The translations under genes were made by a program, and so were the position numbers. From positions 3,300,150-3,364,149 of the forward strand of contig NZ_QXHD01000004.1 of NCBI RefSeq assembly GCF_011009555.1: DNA of 64,000 nt, in the 5' to 3' direction. Origin of the DNA: Adonisia turfae CCMR0081. Lineage in GTDB: Bacteria; Cyanobacteriota; Cyanobacteriia; Phormidesmidales; Phormidesmidaceae. This document shows, in pieces, positions 1 to 7,916 of this stretch. Each line of letters opens with the position of its first letter. The first letter of the stretch is position 1. The notes under the pieces are model-generated. The model was given only the letters and a program-made list of their open reading frames with translations. It made no database searches and was not told the DNA's origin.

Positions 1-364
1 GAGTCAATTCCAAAACATCTGTAAAAGAAATGCTAGTTATCTAAAACATGTCTATTATTAGGAAAAATCTCTAAACGAAATCAAGTAATCGCCATCCTGT
101 AATACGTCACTGTTTTTCAGTTAGCGAGAAGTCTACATCCTTGTTCTTATCTGGTTTGGACATAACTGGTTCTCCTTGAATAAGGGGAGCCATTGCCGCC
201 ATTGCCGATGTTAATAATCTTCCAGATGTGTATATACGGTAGCTGCTTAAGGAGAGGTAGTTGTTAAACATCAATTCAAACTTTACATAACTCAGTATTA
301 TGTTTTGTACTATTCCTATTCCCTTTTGAGATATCCCATGTAATTGTTAGTGGATGCATGCCCT
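1..364. other. left-edge intergenic region
   Basis: No convincing long gene lies here. The stretch is A+T rich and precedes the first baseplate gene. The only coding hint is an 18-codon reading frame on the minus strand, listed separately. The genes for sheath, tube and spike of the injection system would be expected further left, outside the window. Confidence 0.5.
107..163 (-). CDS. possible 18-residue peptide or gene remnant
   Basis: A minus-strand ATG at 163 follows a good ribosome binding site (AAGGAGAA) and opens 18 codons ending at 107 (MSKPDKNKDVDFSLTEKQ). The product is very polar. It resembles no family I know and could be the head of a decayed gene or chance. The strong binding site is the only reason to list it. 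Confidence 0.2.
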   Translation of the reverse strand: MSKPDKNKDVDFSLTEKQ

Positions 365-787
365 ATGGCGTCAGTTCAAGACCCGTCACAAAAACGACGA
401 CACATCCTAGGCGAAGGCTGGGGATTTCCCATGCGATTAACCAAGCAAGGAAGTTTTCAGCTAAGTCATGACTATCGCAACCTGGAAGAATCTATCGTTA
501 TTATCTTAGGAACGCGCATCGGAGAACGACTTTATCGACCTGATTTTGGTTCTCGACTCCATGAACTTGTTTTTGCCCCCCTCAACGATGACACCTTGTT
601 ATTGGCTCAAATTTATGCCCGTGAAGCCTTACAACAATGGGAGCCCCGCATCAAAATTGATGCGGTGACGGCGGATCCTTTGCCAGATGCGTCTAGTTTA
701 CAGATTACGGTGCACTATCGTATTCGCAAAACTCACCATCGTCGCAGTTTGGTTTATCCGTTTTATCTCACTCCGGTTGAGGGGTAA
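365..787 (+). CDS. gp25-like baseplate wedge protein of contractile injection system
   Basis: Predicted 140-residue homologue of T4 gp25 / Pvc9, a small wedge protein that links the baseplate to the first sheath ring. The diagnostic stretch is in the middle: LEESIVIILGTRIGERL followed by RPDFGSRLHELVFAPLND, the typical gp25 core in which an aliphatic strand leads into the R-P-x-F-G-S motif. ATG at 365 is chosen over upstream TTG (344) and GTG (350) frames. It lies 81 bp before the gpJ-like gene on the same strand, the usual order in eCIS and phage-tail-like loci. The family call is firm. That this is an injection system rather than a phage tail rests on the following genes. Confidence 0.85.
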   Translation: MASVQDPSQKRRHILGEGWGFPMRLTKQGSFQLSHDYRNLEESIVIILGTRIGERLYRPDFGSRLHELVFAPLNDDTLLLAQIYAREALQQWEPRIKIDAVTADPLPDASSLQITVHYRIRKTHHRRSLVYPFYLTPVEG

Positions 788-868
788 TAAAGTAAAAATT
801 GAACAGTAAAAAGTAAAAATTGAAAAAAAATCTTCCTCCCCCTCTCCCCCGCCCCCTAAAGCTCTACA
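788..868 (+). other. A-rich spacer with AGTAAAAA repeats
   Basis: The 81-bp spacer between the two baseplate genes carries several AGTAAAAA-type units followed by a C-rich tract. Related units, partly as inverted copies, occur at 4186-4266 and 7863-7916 between later genes of the same operon. They look like a small spacer family; no promoter is evident. Confidence 0.4.
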
Positions 869-3118
869 ATGGAATTCGACTTCCTCCCAAAGCTCCCCAA
901 CTCCAACCTTGACGACCGTCAGTTCAAAGAACTGGTGGAAGAATGTTTGTTGCGCATTCCCCGCTACTGTCCGGAGTGGACCAACCATAATCCCAGTGAT
1001 CCGGGGATCACCATGGTGGAGTTGTTTGGCTGGCTGACGGATCAAATGATGATGCGGTTTAACCAGGTGCCGCGACGTCACTATGTTGCTTTTTTAGAAT
1101 TACTGGGCATTCGCTTACAGCCGCCGGTACCGGCGCAGACGACCCTTACCTTTTATTTATCTGCCAGTTTGCCAGAGCCCTATACCATTCCAGCCTCAGT
1201 GGCCGTGGCCACCGAACGGACGGAGACGGAAGAGGCAATTATTTTTAGTACCGACGGTCCCCTCACCGTGGGGCTACCCCATATCCGTCATCTTTTAACG
1301 GCAGAGACCGACGAACTGCAGCCGACAACACTACAGGATCGTCTGTCGGTACGCTGGACTCGCCAGCCCAACGGTCGTTGGACCGGGGCAGAGCAGGAGA
1401 TTTTTAGCCCCACACCCCAACCTGGCAATTGTTTTTATGTGGTGCTTGATGCTGACCAAGCGCTAGACGGCAACGTTGTTGCGTTACAGATAGAGGGCGA
1501 GGCGGCTACACCCACCGGCCTGTTGCCCGCAGCACCGCCTCGTCGTTGGGAGGCTTGGAATGGTGAGACCTGGGTCTCTACGATATTGATGCAGGAAACT
1601 GACGATGACACCCACGGGTTTAGTTTTTACAATTCCGGCAGTGACAGTGCAGTGCAGCAGGGGGAAATTGTCTTACATTTGCCCCAACATTTTCCAGCCA
1701 CAGACTTTGCTGGTCGTCGGGGAAGGTGGATTCGGTGTGTCTGCACTGAGCCGATGGTAGGAACAACGGCCTATGGCAGTTCTCCTCGCTTGATTAGTGT
1801 GGCGGCGCGGTCCACAGGGGGCACGGTCAATGCCCACCAATGTGAGACCATCCACAATGAACTGCTGGGGGAAAGTAATGGCCAGTCAGGACAAACGTTT
1901 CAGTTGCAAAGTACGCCGATTTTGCCGCGCCAGGGTTCAGAGTCTTTGGTGGCCACCTTAACCAATGGTCTACAGCAAGTGTGGCAGGAGGTATCTGACT
2001 TTGCTGAGTCGGGACCGGAAGATCTCCACTACACCTTAGATTCACTAACGGGTTTAATCCAGTTTGGTCCCTTGATCCGTGAACCGGCCCAGTTAAAAAC
2101 TGCCACCCAGCTACGCGCCCACCAACAGTCTTTCCATGCTTCTGGTGCGGCGGCTGTGTTGGCCGCTTCTCCCCAATTGCTAGAACGACAGCATGGGGCT
2201 GTGCCCCCTAGAGGGGCGGTGCTGACTATGCGGGCCTATCGCACCGGCGGCGGCCAACAGGGCAATGTGCAAGCCAATACACTGCGGGTGATTAAGTCGG
2301 CTGTACCCTATGTGGCATCTGTGACCAACTATCGGGCTGCCCTCTATGGCGCTGATGCGGAATCCCTGGAGTCCGCCGTATTGCGGGTACCCAAATTGTT
2401 GCGCACTCGCGATCGCGCCGTCACCGCCGAAGATTTTGAAGCCTTGGCCTTAGAAGCAGGTGCAGGCACTGTGGCCCGAAGTCTCTGCCCCCATGCACTC
2501 AACGACAAACCTGGCATCATTACTGTTGTTGTTGTGCCCAAAACCAACCTGGGGGACCTTGACACGGGCCTAGGTATTTCCCCCGAAGCGCTGGGTCTCA
2601 CGCCAGAGCTAAGCCAAACCGTGCTCAACTATCTCAACGAACGGCGTCCCCTGGGGTTGCAGGTAAAGCTTGTGTCTCCTAATTATGTGGGGGTGAGTGT
2701 GACCACCGAAGTGGCTCTGGATCCTAGCTACAGTTCACCGGAAGCGGAACAGGCCATACTACAGGAACTACAGGTGGCCCTATATCGATTCTTAAACCCA
2801 TTGACTGGTGGCCCCCAGGGAGAAGGCTGGCCCTTTGGTACCCCCGTCTATCCGTCAGATATCATTACGCTATTGCAAACCATGACCGGGGTACGATATC
2901 TGGGCGCAGTGACCCTATACGAAATTCGACAACAACGTCGGCAGCAGGCCGCAGACCAGAGCACAGACCAGAGCACAGATCAGAGTACAGACCAAGAAAC
3001 GGAATGGGTACGGCGGCTGGCTCCAGACAACGTCGTCACCCCCGATCTCCTGGGTCTCATCTGTTCCTGGAACGACGCTCAGCTGTCTACTGGCCATACC
3101 ATTAGGGTCATTCGTTAG
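869..3118 (+). CDS. baseplate J-like protein of contractile injection system
   Basis: 749-residue large baseplate protein of the gpJ/gp6 superfamily (Pvc11-like), which forms the wedge ring that triggers contraction. The N-terminus (FDFLPKLPNSNLDDRQFKEL, then CPEWTNHNPSDPGITMVELFGWL) is characteristic of putative baseplate assembly proteins of eCIS. The region around residues 500-560 (PKLLRTRDRAVTAEDFEALA) is the gpJ core. Near the C-terminus four Asp-Gln-Ser-Thr units form a short low-complexity linker encoded by 12-bp tandem repeats. The stop is 11 bp before the next gene, so the two are probably co-translated. Length is usual for the family. Confidence 0.9.
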   Translation: MEFDFLPKLPNSNLDDRQFKELVEECLLRIPRYCPEWTNHNPSDPGITMVELFGWLTDQMMMRFNQVPRRHYVAFLELLGIRLQPPVPAQTTLTFYLSASLPEPYTIPASVAVATERTETEEAIIFSTDGPLTVGLPHIRHLLTAETDELQPTTLQDRLSVRWTRQPNGRWTGAEQEIFSPTPQPGNCFYVVLDADQALDGNVVALQIEGEAATPTGLLPAAPPRRWEAWNGETWVSTILMQETDDDTHGFSFYNSGSDSAVQQGEIVLHLPQHFPATDFAGRRGRWIRCVCTEPMVGTTAYGSSPRLISVAARSTGGTVNAHQCETIHNELLGESNGQSGQTFQLQSTPILPRQGSESLVATLTNGLQQVWQEVSDFAESGPEDLHYTLDSLTGLIQFGPLIREPAQLKTATQLRAHQQSFHASGAAAVLAASPQLLERQHGAVPPRGAVLTMRAYRTGGGQQGNVQANTLRVIKSAVPYVASVTNYRAALYGADAESLESAVLRVPKLLRTRDRAVTAEDFEALALEAGAGTVARSLCPHALNDKPGIITVVVVPKTNLGDLDTGLGISPEALGLTPELSQTVLNYLNERRPLGLQVKLVSPNYVGVSVTTEVALDPSYSSPEAEQAILQELQVALYRFLNPLTGGPQGEGWPFGTPVYPSDIITLLQTMTGVRYLGAVTLYEIRQQRRQQAADQSTDQSTDQSTDQETEWVRRLAPDNVVTPDLLGLICSWNDAQLSTGHTIRVIR
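2954..2989 (+). repeat. 12-bp in-frame tandem repeat
   Basis: Three tandem 12-bp units (GACCAGAGCACA, the third with two changes) and a partial fourth encode repeated Asp-Gln-Ser-Thr inside the baseplate J-like gene. The unit is a multiple of three, so slippage would change linker length without breaking the frame. Confidence 0.85.
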
Positions 3119-3129
3119 GGGGACGTACC

Positions 3130-4185
3130 ATGGCACAGACCCAAACTGGACGCATGATCGACCTTGAGTTGGTGCCCTTGCAGGAACCAGATCTTGCCTC
3201 TGGCTCGGCAATTAGCTTTTCCCCCTCTAGCACATTGTCTCGCATCGCCACTCCCCGCCCCCTGCCATCCTCCCTCACAACCCAGCTACAGCTACAACCA
3301 GGAGAACCCAATGAGTTGGTGGTACGAATAAAAAATCGAGGGGAGGCGAACCTCACACTTCAGTTTACGATCATGGGAGATATTCCCTCAGGCTGGTGCC
3401 AGATTCACACAGAAGGCTCGACACTGCCTGCGCACCATCAAATGGAGACGGTATTTTACTTTGTTAGTCCAACGGATTTTTTTGAACGCCCCCTCTCCCC
3501 CAGTCAATTACCCCTACGCTTAGATTACAAAGGCCAACTTAAAGTCACCGCCAGTTCCCAACGGGGTGATGCCGAAGAACATCTCACCCCCTTTCAACTC
3601 TTAGTACGTCCCCCCAGTAAATATCTAGACCTTCTACCCGATATTTACCACCGCACCGATATTGTCGGTCGATTTCTCAAAATCTTTGAGACCACCTTTG
3701 AACCCACCGTTGATATTCTGGACCACCTGTGGGCCTATCTAGATCCACTGACCGCCCCGCGCGCAATGCTGCCGTTTTTGGCCCATTGGGTGGGTTGGTC
3801 ATTTCAGGTGCCCCTGGGCCTGGAACAACAACGGATGCTAATTCGCTACGCCATGGAGATTTACCGATGGCGCGGTACCCGACGAGGATTACGGTTTTAT
3901 TTACACCTGGCCAGCGGCTTGCCCCTGGATGAACATATTCCCGACGAATTCCAAAAAGCCATTGGCATCCACGAGACCTTTAGCCCAGGCCATGTATTGG
4001 GCCAAGCCGTCATCGGCACCTCAGCAATCTTAGGAGGCAGCCGTCCCTGCCACTTTTCCGTACGACTACGCCCCCCTGAGAACCATCCCCTGGATGAATC
4101 CTTAATTCGTACCATCATTGACCAGGAAAAGCCTGCCTTTTGTAGCTACGATCTTGTGATTGAAGCTGGGGTGGACAGTAGTTGA
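3130..4185 (+). CDS. phage tail protein I-like baseplate protein with Ig-like N-terminus
   Basis: 351 residues. The C-terminal half (about 160-345) matches tail protein I / Pvc12-type baseplate proteins: KYLDLLPDIYHRTDIVGRFL, then a pattern of short helices and AHWVGWSF and YRWRGTRRGLRFYL, the typical gpI signature. The N-terminal 150 residues instead form a beta-rich domain (PGEPNELVVRIKNRGEANLTL) of the kind seen in NEW3/CARDB Ig-like modules, and the same kind recurs in the two large membrane proteins downstream. The added domain may contact those proteins; that is inference. The gene follows baseplate J after 11 bp. Confidence 0.8.
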   Translation: MAQTQTGRMIDLELVPLQEPDLASGSAISFSPSSTLSRIATPRPLPSSLTTQLQLQPGEPNELVVRIKNRGEANLTLQFTIMGDIPSGWCQIHTEGSTLPAHHQMETVFYFVSPTDFFERPLSPSQLPLRLDYKGQLKVTASSQRGDAEEHLTPFQLLVRPPSKYLDLLPDIYHRTDIVGRFLKIFETTFEPTVDILDHLWAYLDPLTAPRAMLPFLAHWVGWSFQVPLGLEQQRMLIRYAMEIYRWRGTRRGLRFYLHLASGLPLDEHIPDEFQKAIGIHETFSPGHVLGQAVIGTSAILGGSRPCHFSVRLRPPENHPLDESLIRTIIDQEKPAFCSYDLVIEAGVDSS

Positions 4186-4266
4186 AGTAAAAGTAACAAG
4201 TAGCGAGTAGCAAATCAGACTCTCTCACTCCTACCTCTTACTTTTTACTTTTTACTTCCTCTCCCC
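4186..4266 (+). other. spacer with inverted AGTAAAA-type repeats
   Basis: The start of the spacer has AGTAAAAGTAACAAGTAG and its end has TACTTTTTACTTTTTACTT, so the transcript can fold into an A-U stem. There is no U-run typical of a terminator. It may tune the ratio of baseplate to downstream products. Confidence 0.4.
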
Positions 4267-5565
4267 ATGCCCCTCCAACCCCTCCAACGTCTCCACGTCA
4301 ACGACGGTTTACTGATTACGGCCAACCTGTGGCAGGTGGCCCACAGCTACCATCAAACCCGTCAGACCATCCACTATCAGTCGCTACACCAGGGAGGCAT
4401 TGTCGATGGCCTGGGGGTGTGTGTAGCTGAGATTCCAGAGCAAGCATCCAGTCGCTATCGCCATCCGCGATGGTTGACGATTCAACCAGGGCTGGCGATA
4501 GATGGCCAGGGTAACCCCATTGTTGTCTCTTGTCCTGAGAGTTGTTATCTGTCGGCCCAGCCCACCGAAGAAACCACAATTTATATTGTGCTCAAGCATT
4601 CGGAACAGGCCTCCCAAATGGAAGCAGAAATCGTTCAGGATGCGTTTCAGATTATTGAAAAAGATGTGCCTGCTGAGGCGAATGAGGTAGAGCTTTGTCG
4701 GGTACGATTGGGGCCAGGGTTACAGACGCTCACTAACCCAGACAATGTCTTTTCCCCTGATGTTAATCAGCTAGATTTACGTCATCGCCAACCGGTTCAG
4801 GCTCGTTCATCCCTCACCTGTGGAGTCGATTTATGGTCATCCTCGTCTAACAATGTGGCTCAGTTTCAGGCGTTATTTGCCGCCTTACCGAGTCTCGCCC
4901 CCAGACTCCAGGGGCACATGGTGGATACCCCCCTAACAGGGGACCTCAGCTACATTGACTACGATGAGTTTTGTCGTACACCCCGTCCCCATCAGCACCG
5001 GCTGGCTGACTATTTGCAGCAGGGCGGGGTGTTGCTCATCGAGGCAACCGTGGATCATGACGTCTTGGACCTGTATCAGGCCGAGCTAGAACTGCAGCAG
5101 GCCATCGCCGCTACCCCCGCCCACAGTGCTCAATCATTACGAGAAAGTGCTCAAGCAGAATTAAGTACCCTGCAAACTTGCATTGCCGACGAAGTGGCTA
5201 ACCTGGCCGCACCCATTCACACATTTCTAGAGATTGAAGGACTGTCAGCCACCGTTAGCACAGCAACAGCGGCGGATAGGGTGCGTCAGGGAGAGTTTTC
5301 CCTGGTGCAGACCCAGCCCTTTCACTTTAGCCATTTGCCAACGGTGCAGCGACGACCCATTGGGCTATATCACTGGGGTGGGGTGGTGCTGTTAATGGGG
5401 CCATTACTCCAGGCCTGGGGTGCCAATAATGACCTATATCTCGATCGAGAAGAGATTCGTGCGGCCCAGGAATTTGGCGTTAATCTCCTCACGTTTGCTG
5501 CCCGTCATCGTCAGCTCCACCAGTGGCTGATGGCCGATTCATCCCCTCGTTCTCAACCAGTCTAA
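4267..5565 (+). CDS. eCIS-associated protein of unknown function
   Basis: 432 residues without an enzyme motif that I recognise. The N-terminal part (about 1-180) begins LQRLHVNDGLLITANLWQVA and contains LTIQPGLAIDGQGNPIVV; this arrangement is seen in proteins beside tail-like baseplate genes. The C-terminal part (about 190-425) has QQGGVLLIEATVDHD and ends in GVNLLTFAARHRQLHQW, resembling DUF4159-type Rossmann-like domains (tentative). It has no signal peptide or membrane helix. Position between the gpI-like gene and the membrane proteins, all in one direction, suggests a baseplate or anchor component. The next gene starts 5 bp after the stop. Confidence 0.55.
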   Translation: MPLQPLQRLHVNDGLLITANLWQVAHSYHQTRQTIHYQSLHQGGIVDGLGVCVAEIPEQASSRYRHPRWLTIQPGLAIDGQGNPIVVSCPESCYLSAQPTEETTIYIVLKHSEQASQMEAEIVQDAFQIIEKDVPAEANEVELCRVRLGPGLQTLTNPDNVFSPDVNQLDLRHRQPVQARSSLTCGVDLWSSSSNNVAQFQALFAALPSLAPRLQGHMVDTPLTGDLSYIDYDEFCRTPRPHQHRLADYLQQGGVLLIEATVDHDVLDLYQAELELQQAIAATPAHSAQSLRESAQAELSTLQTCIADEVANLAAPIHTFLEIEGLSATVSTATAADRVRQGEFSLVQTQPFHFSHLPTVQRRPIGLYHWGGVVLLMGPLLQAWGANNDLYLDREEIRAAQEFGVNLLTFAARHRQLHQWLMADSSPRSQPV

Positions 5566-5570
5566 GACCC

Positions 5571-7862
5571 ATGGCTACCCAGATTTTGACCCAGCTATCT
5601 ACCCAGTCTCTTCAAGTTGGCGACGGCCATGACCAGTTTGAGGTGATGGTCAATAATCTCAGTAATCGTTTTGCCACCTTTACCCTGGAGCTATCGGCAC
5701 CTGGCATTAGGCCTAATGCCAGCCCTGATTGGTATCGCCTGACGCCGGATATCTCTGCCAAGATTCCAGCTGGGGATCAGGCTAATTTTATTGTTAATCT
5801 ATTGGCCTTGCCCCCCATTGCCGGTGGCTTCACTGGCAAGATGAAGCTCAATGTGAATGTCACCTGTTTAGAACTAGGAGAAAAAGATCGACAAAGTATC
5901 AATTTAGAGGTTAAAGGCCCAGGCAGTATTCCCTTGGAAATCTCCATGGCGACAACGGAATTTCAGGGCAAACCAGGGGAGCTCATTGACATTCCGATAG
6001 TGATTAAAAACTGTCAGCGTAATACGGCCAACCTGCAAGTAGAGCTAACGGGTTTAAACCAGAACTGGTTAATTGATGGCCATAAACGACGGCTACAGCT
6101 GCCGCCCCAGGGCCGATCTGAGCTGTTATTTATCTGCCAACTGCCCGATCTCAGTGAAGCGATCCACGGAGACTATGGGTTTCAGGTGGAGGCGCGTCAA
6201 ATTCAGGCTCAGCCGGTACAGCAGGCGGCTACCCTGACCGTGTTACCCGTGGGTTCTTTGCTCTTTGACTGTGACCTGGCGACGGTGAATCCCAAGCTGC
6301 ATAAAGACCCTAGGGAGATGGATGAGGTCGATGACGTTGAGCTGTGGGGGGTGCGATCGCACCTCCCTTCCTCTCCCACCCATAACCCCCGATCCAGATC
6401 TACCAAAGCCTCTAAATCCAAAACCTACAGAATCACCCTGGACAACGCCAGCAATGTAGTACAGTCCGTCAGACTCAACATAAACCGCATCGATATCCCC
6501 TGGTTCAAGCGATTGCAGTCATTCCTACGACGCACCGTTCCCACCCCAGCTCGCACCACCCCCCATTGCCTGCACCTAAGACCATCTCAGGTTGATCTCA
6601 AACCTGGAGAAGTCACCACCCTAGCCTTAAACATCAAACCCAAGGTCCCCTGGTGGGGATGGCGACGCCGACAACAGTTTCAGCTCCACCCCCAACTGCA
6701 AGAAACTATCGTTGACCCTCCGGAACATCAGATTCGGCTTGCGGTCCCCCCTAGAGTTCCATTTTGGCTGCAATGTTTAGGACTGCTCTTAATGGCACTA
6801 GGTCTAAGGTGGTTCTACCAACATTTATCTGACCATAAAGGCCCCGTTAATAGCGTGCAATTTGACGGGCAAGCCAGCATGGTCATTAGCGGCTCCAATG
6901 ACAATACCATTGGCCGTTGGCAGCTCTTTCGCCAACTCCGAAAGAGTCAACTCCAACGGTTAAATAAGCTGCCCCCGAACAAAGCAATGCAAGAAAAGGC
7001 GGTGCGAGTCGTTCACTACCGTCCTCGTAACAACAATATTCTGGCAGCTGGGCTAGAAAATGGAGAAATTCAACTGTGGGATTTACTCGCGGAAACCAAT
7101 AAACCAATGGTCTTCCAGCCAGACGATCGCGTCTTTGACCTACAATTTAGCGCCGATTCCCGCAGTTTGTTTAGCGCCCACGGTAGTGGGCTAGTTTTAC
7201 GCTGGTATCTACCAGACCTAGACAATCGCCCTAGACTTTCGACACCGGCTCAACAACAACAGTTTAACTTTGCCGTTCAGGCCATGGCCCCCACAAGCCT
7301 TGCCCCTGAGAAAGGGATCCTCTTCAATAAAACAACTGCACCGGAAGATCCCTTAGCCCTGGTCATTGGCGGTCGCCGCAATCAGCTCAAGCTATGGGAT
7401 CCCCAAACTGACCAAATCAGCTCTATCCCCTATGCTACAGGTCAAGAAGACAATTACATTACCAGCCTAGACACCGCTGACAATAAGCCAACGCGCCTGG
7501 CAGTTGCCGATAACCAGGGTCGCATTAGTCTCTGGAATCTTAACCAGTGCTGGACCGACAATGCCAATTGTTCACCCACCGACCAGTGGACAGATGGTCA
7601 CCAAGAGCGTCCCGTCAATGCCATCGCCCTCACCCAAGATGCCTGTTATCTCGTCAGCGGCGGTGCCGATGGTCGAGTCATCCTGTGGCGTCTCAACCCT
7701 TCAGGTTTAGTAATGGACAAAAAACAAATTGCCAAGTTTTCAAAACCCATCAACAGCGTCGATATTGCCCAAAAGGAGAACACACTAGCCATTGTCAGTG
7801 GCAACGACACCCATCAAGTCAATCTGCGCCAAACAAAAGCCGACAACCCCGCCTGCCCCTAA
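5571..7862 (+). CDS. membrane protein with Ig-like repeats and WD40 repeats, eCIS-linked
   Basis: 763 residues from ATG 5571; an earlier in-frame ATG at 5523 lies inside the previous gene. Residues 1-240 form two NEW3-like beta domains (QVGDGHDQFEVMVNNLSNRF; GELIDIPIVIKNCQRNTANL). A basic, proline-rich linker with a third beta segment follows. A single hydrophobic helix lies near 397-415 (FWLQCLGLLLMALGL). From about 422 to the end there are WD40-type repeats (HKGPVNSVQFDGQASMVISG; AGLENGEIQLWDL; SGGADGRVILWRL). There is no N-terminal signal, so the helix is an internal anchor. The N-terminal domain matches in type that of the gpI-like protein, which suggests it links the baseplate to a membrane. 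Cyanobacterial contractile systems anchored to thylakoids are known; assigning this gene that job is inference. Confidence 0.65.
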   Translation: MATQILTQLSTQSLQVGDGHDQFEVMVNNLSNRFATFTLELSAPGIRPNASPDWYRLTPDISAKIPAGDQANFIVNLLALPPIAGGFTGKMKLNVNVTCLELGEKDRQSINLEVKGPGSIPLEISMATTEFQGKPGELIDIPIVIKNCQRNTANLQVELTGLNQNWLIDGHKRRLQLPPQGRSELLFICQLPDLSEAIHGDYGFQVEARQIQAQPVQQAATLTVLPVGSLLFDCDLATVNPKLHKDPREMDEVDDVELWGVRSHLPSSPTHNPRSRSTKASKSKTYRITLDNASNVVQSVRLNINRIDIPWFKRLQSFLRRTVPTPARTTPHCLHLRPSQVDLKPGEVTTLALNIKPKVPWWGWRRRQQFQLHPQLQETIVDPPEHQIRLAVPPRVPFWLQCLGLLLMALGLRWFYQHLSDHKGPVNSVQFDGQASMVISGSNDNTIGRWQLFRQLRKSQLQRLNKLPPNKAMQEKAVRVVHYRPRNNNILAAGLENGEIQLWDLLAETNKPMVFQPDDRVFDLQFSADSRSLFSAHGSGLVLRWYLPDLDNRPRLSTPAQQQQFNFAVQAMAPTSLAPEKGILFNKTTAPEDPLALVIGGRRNQLKLWDPQTDQISSIPYATGQEDNYITSLDTADNKPTRLAVADNQGRISLWNLNQCWTDNANCSPTDQWTDGHQERPVNAIALTQDACYLVSGGADGRVILWRLNPSGLVMDKKQIAKFSKPINSVDIAQKENTLAIVSGNDTHQVNLRQTKADNPACP

Positions 7863-7916
7863 GATCCATACTCGTTACTCGTTACTTTTTAATATTAACT
7901 CCCCCTTCCCTCCGCC

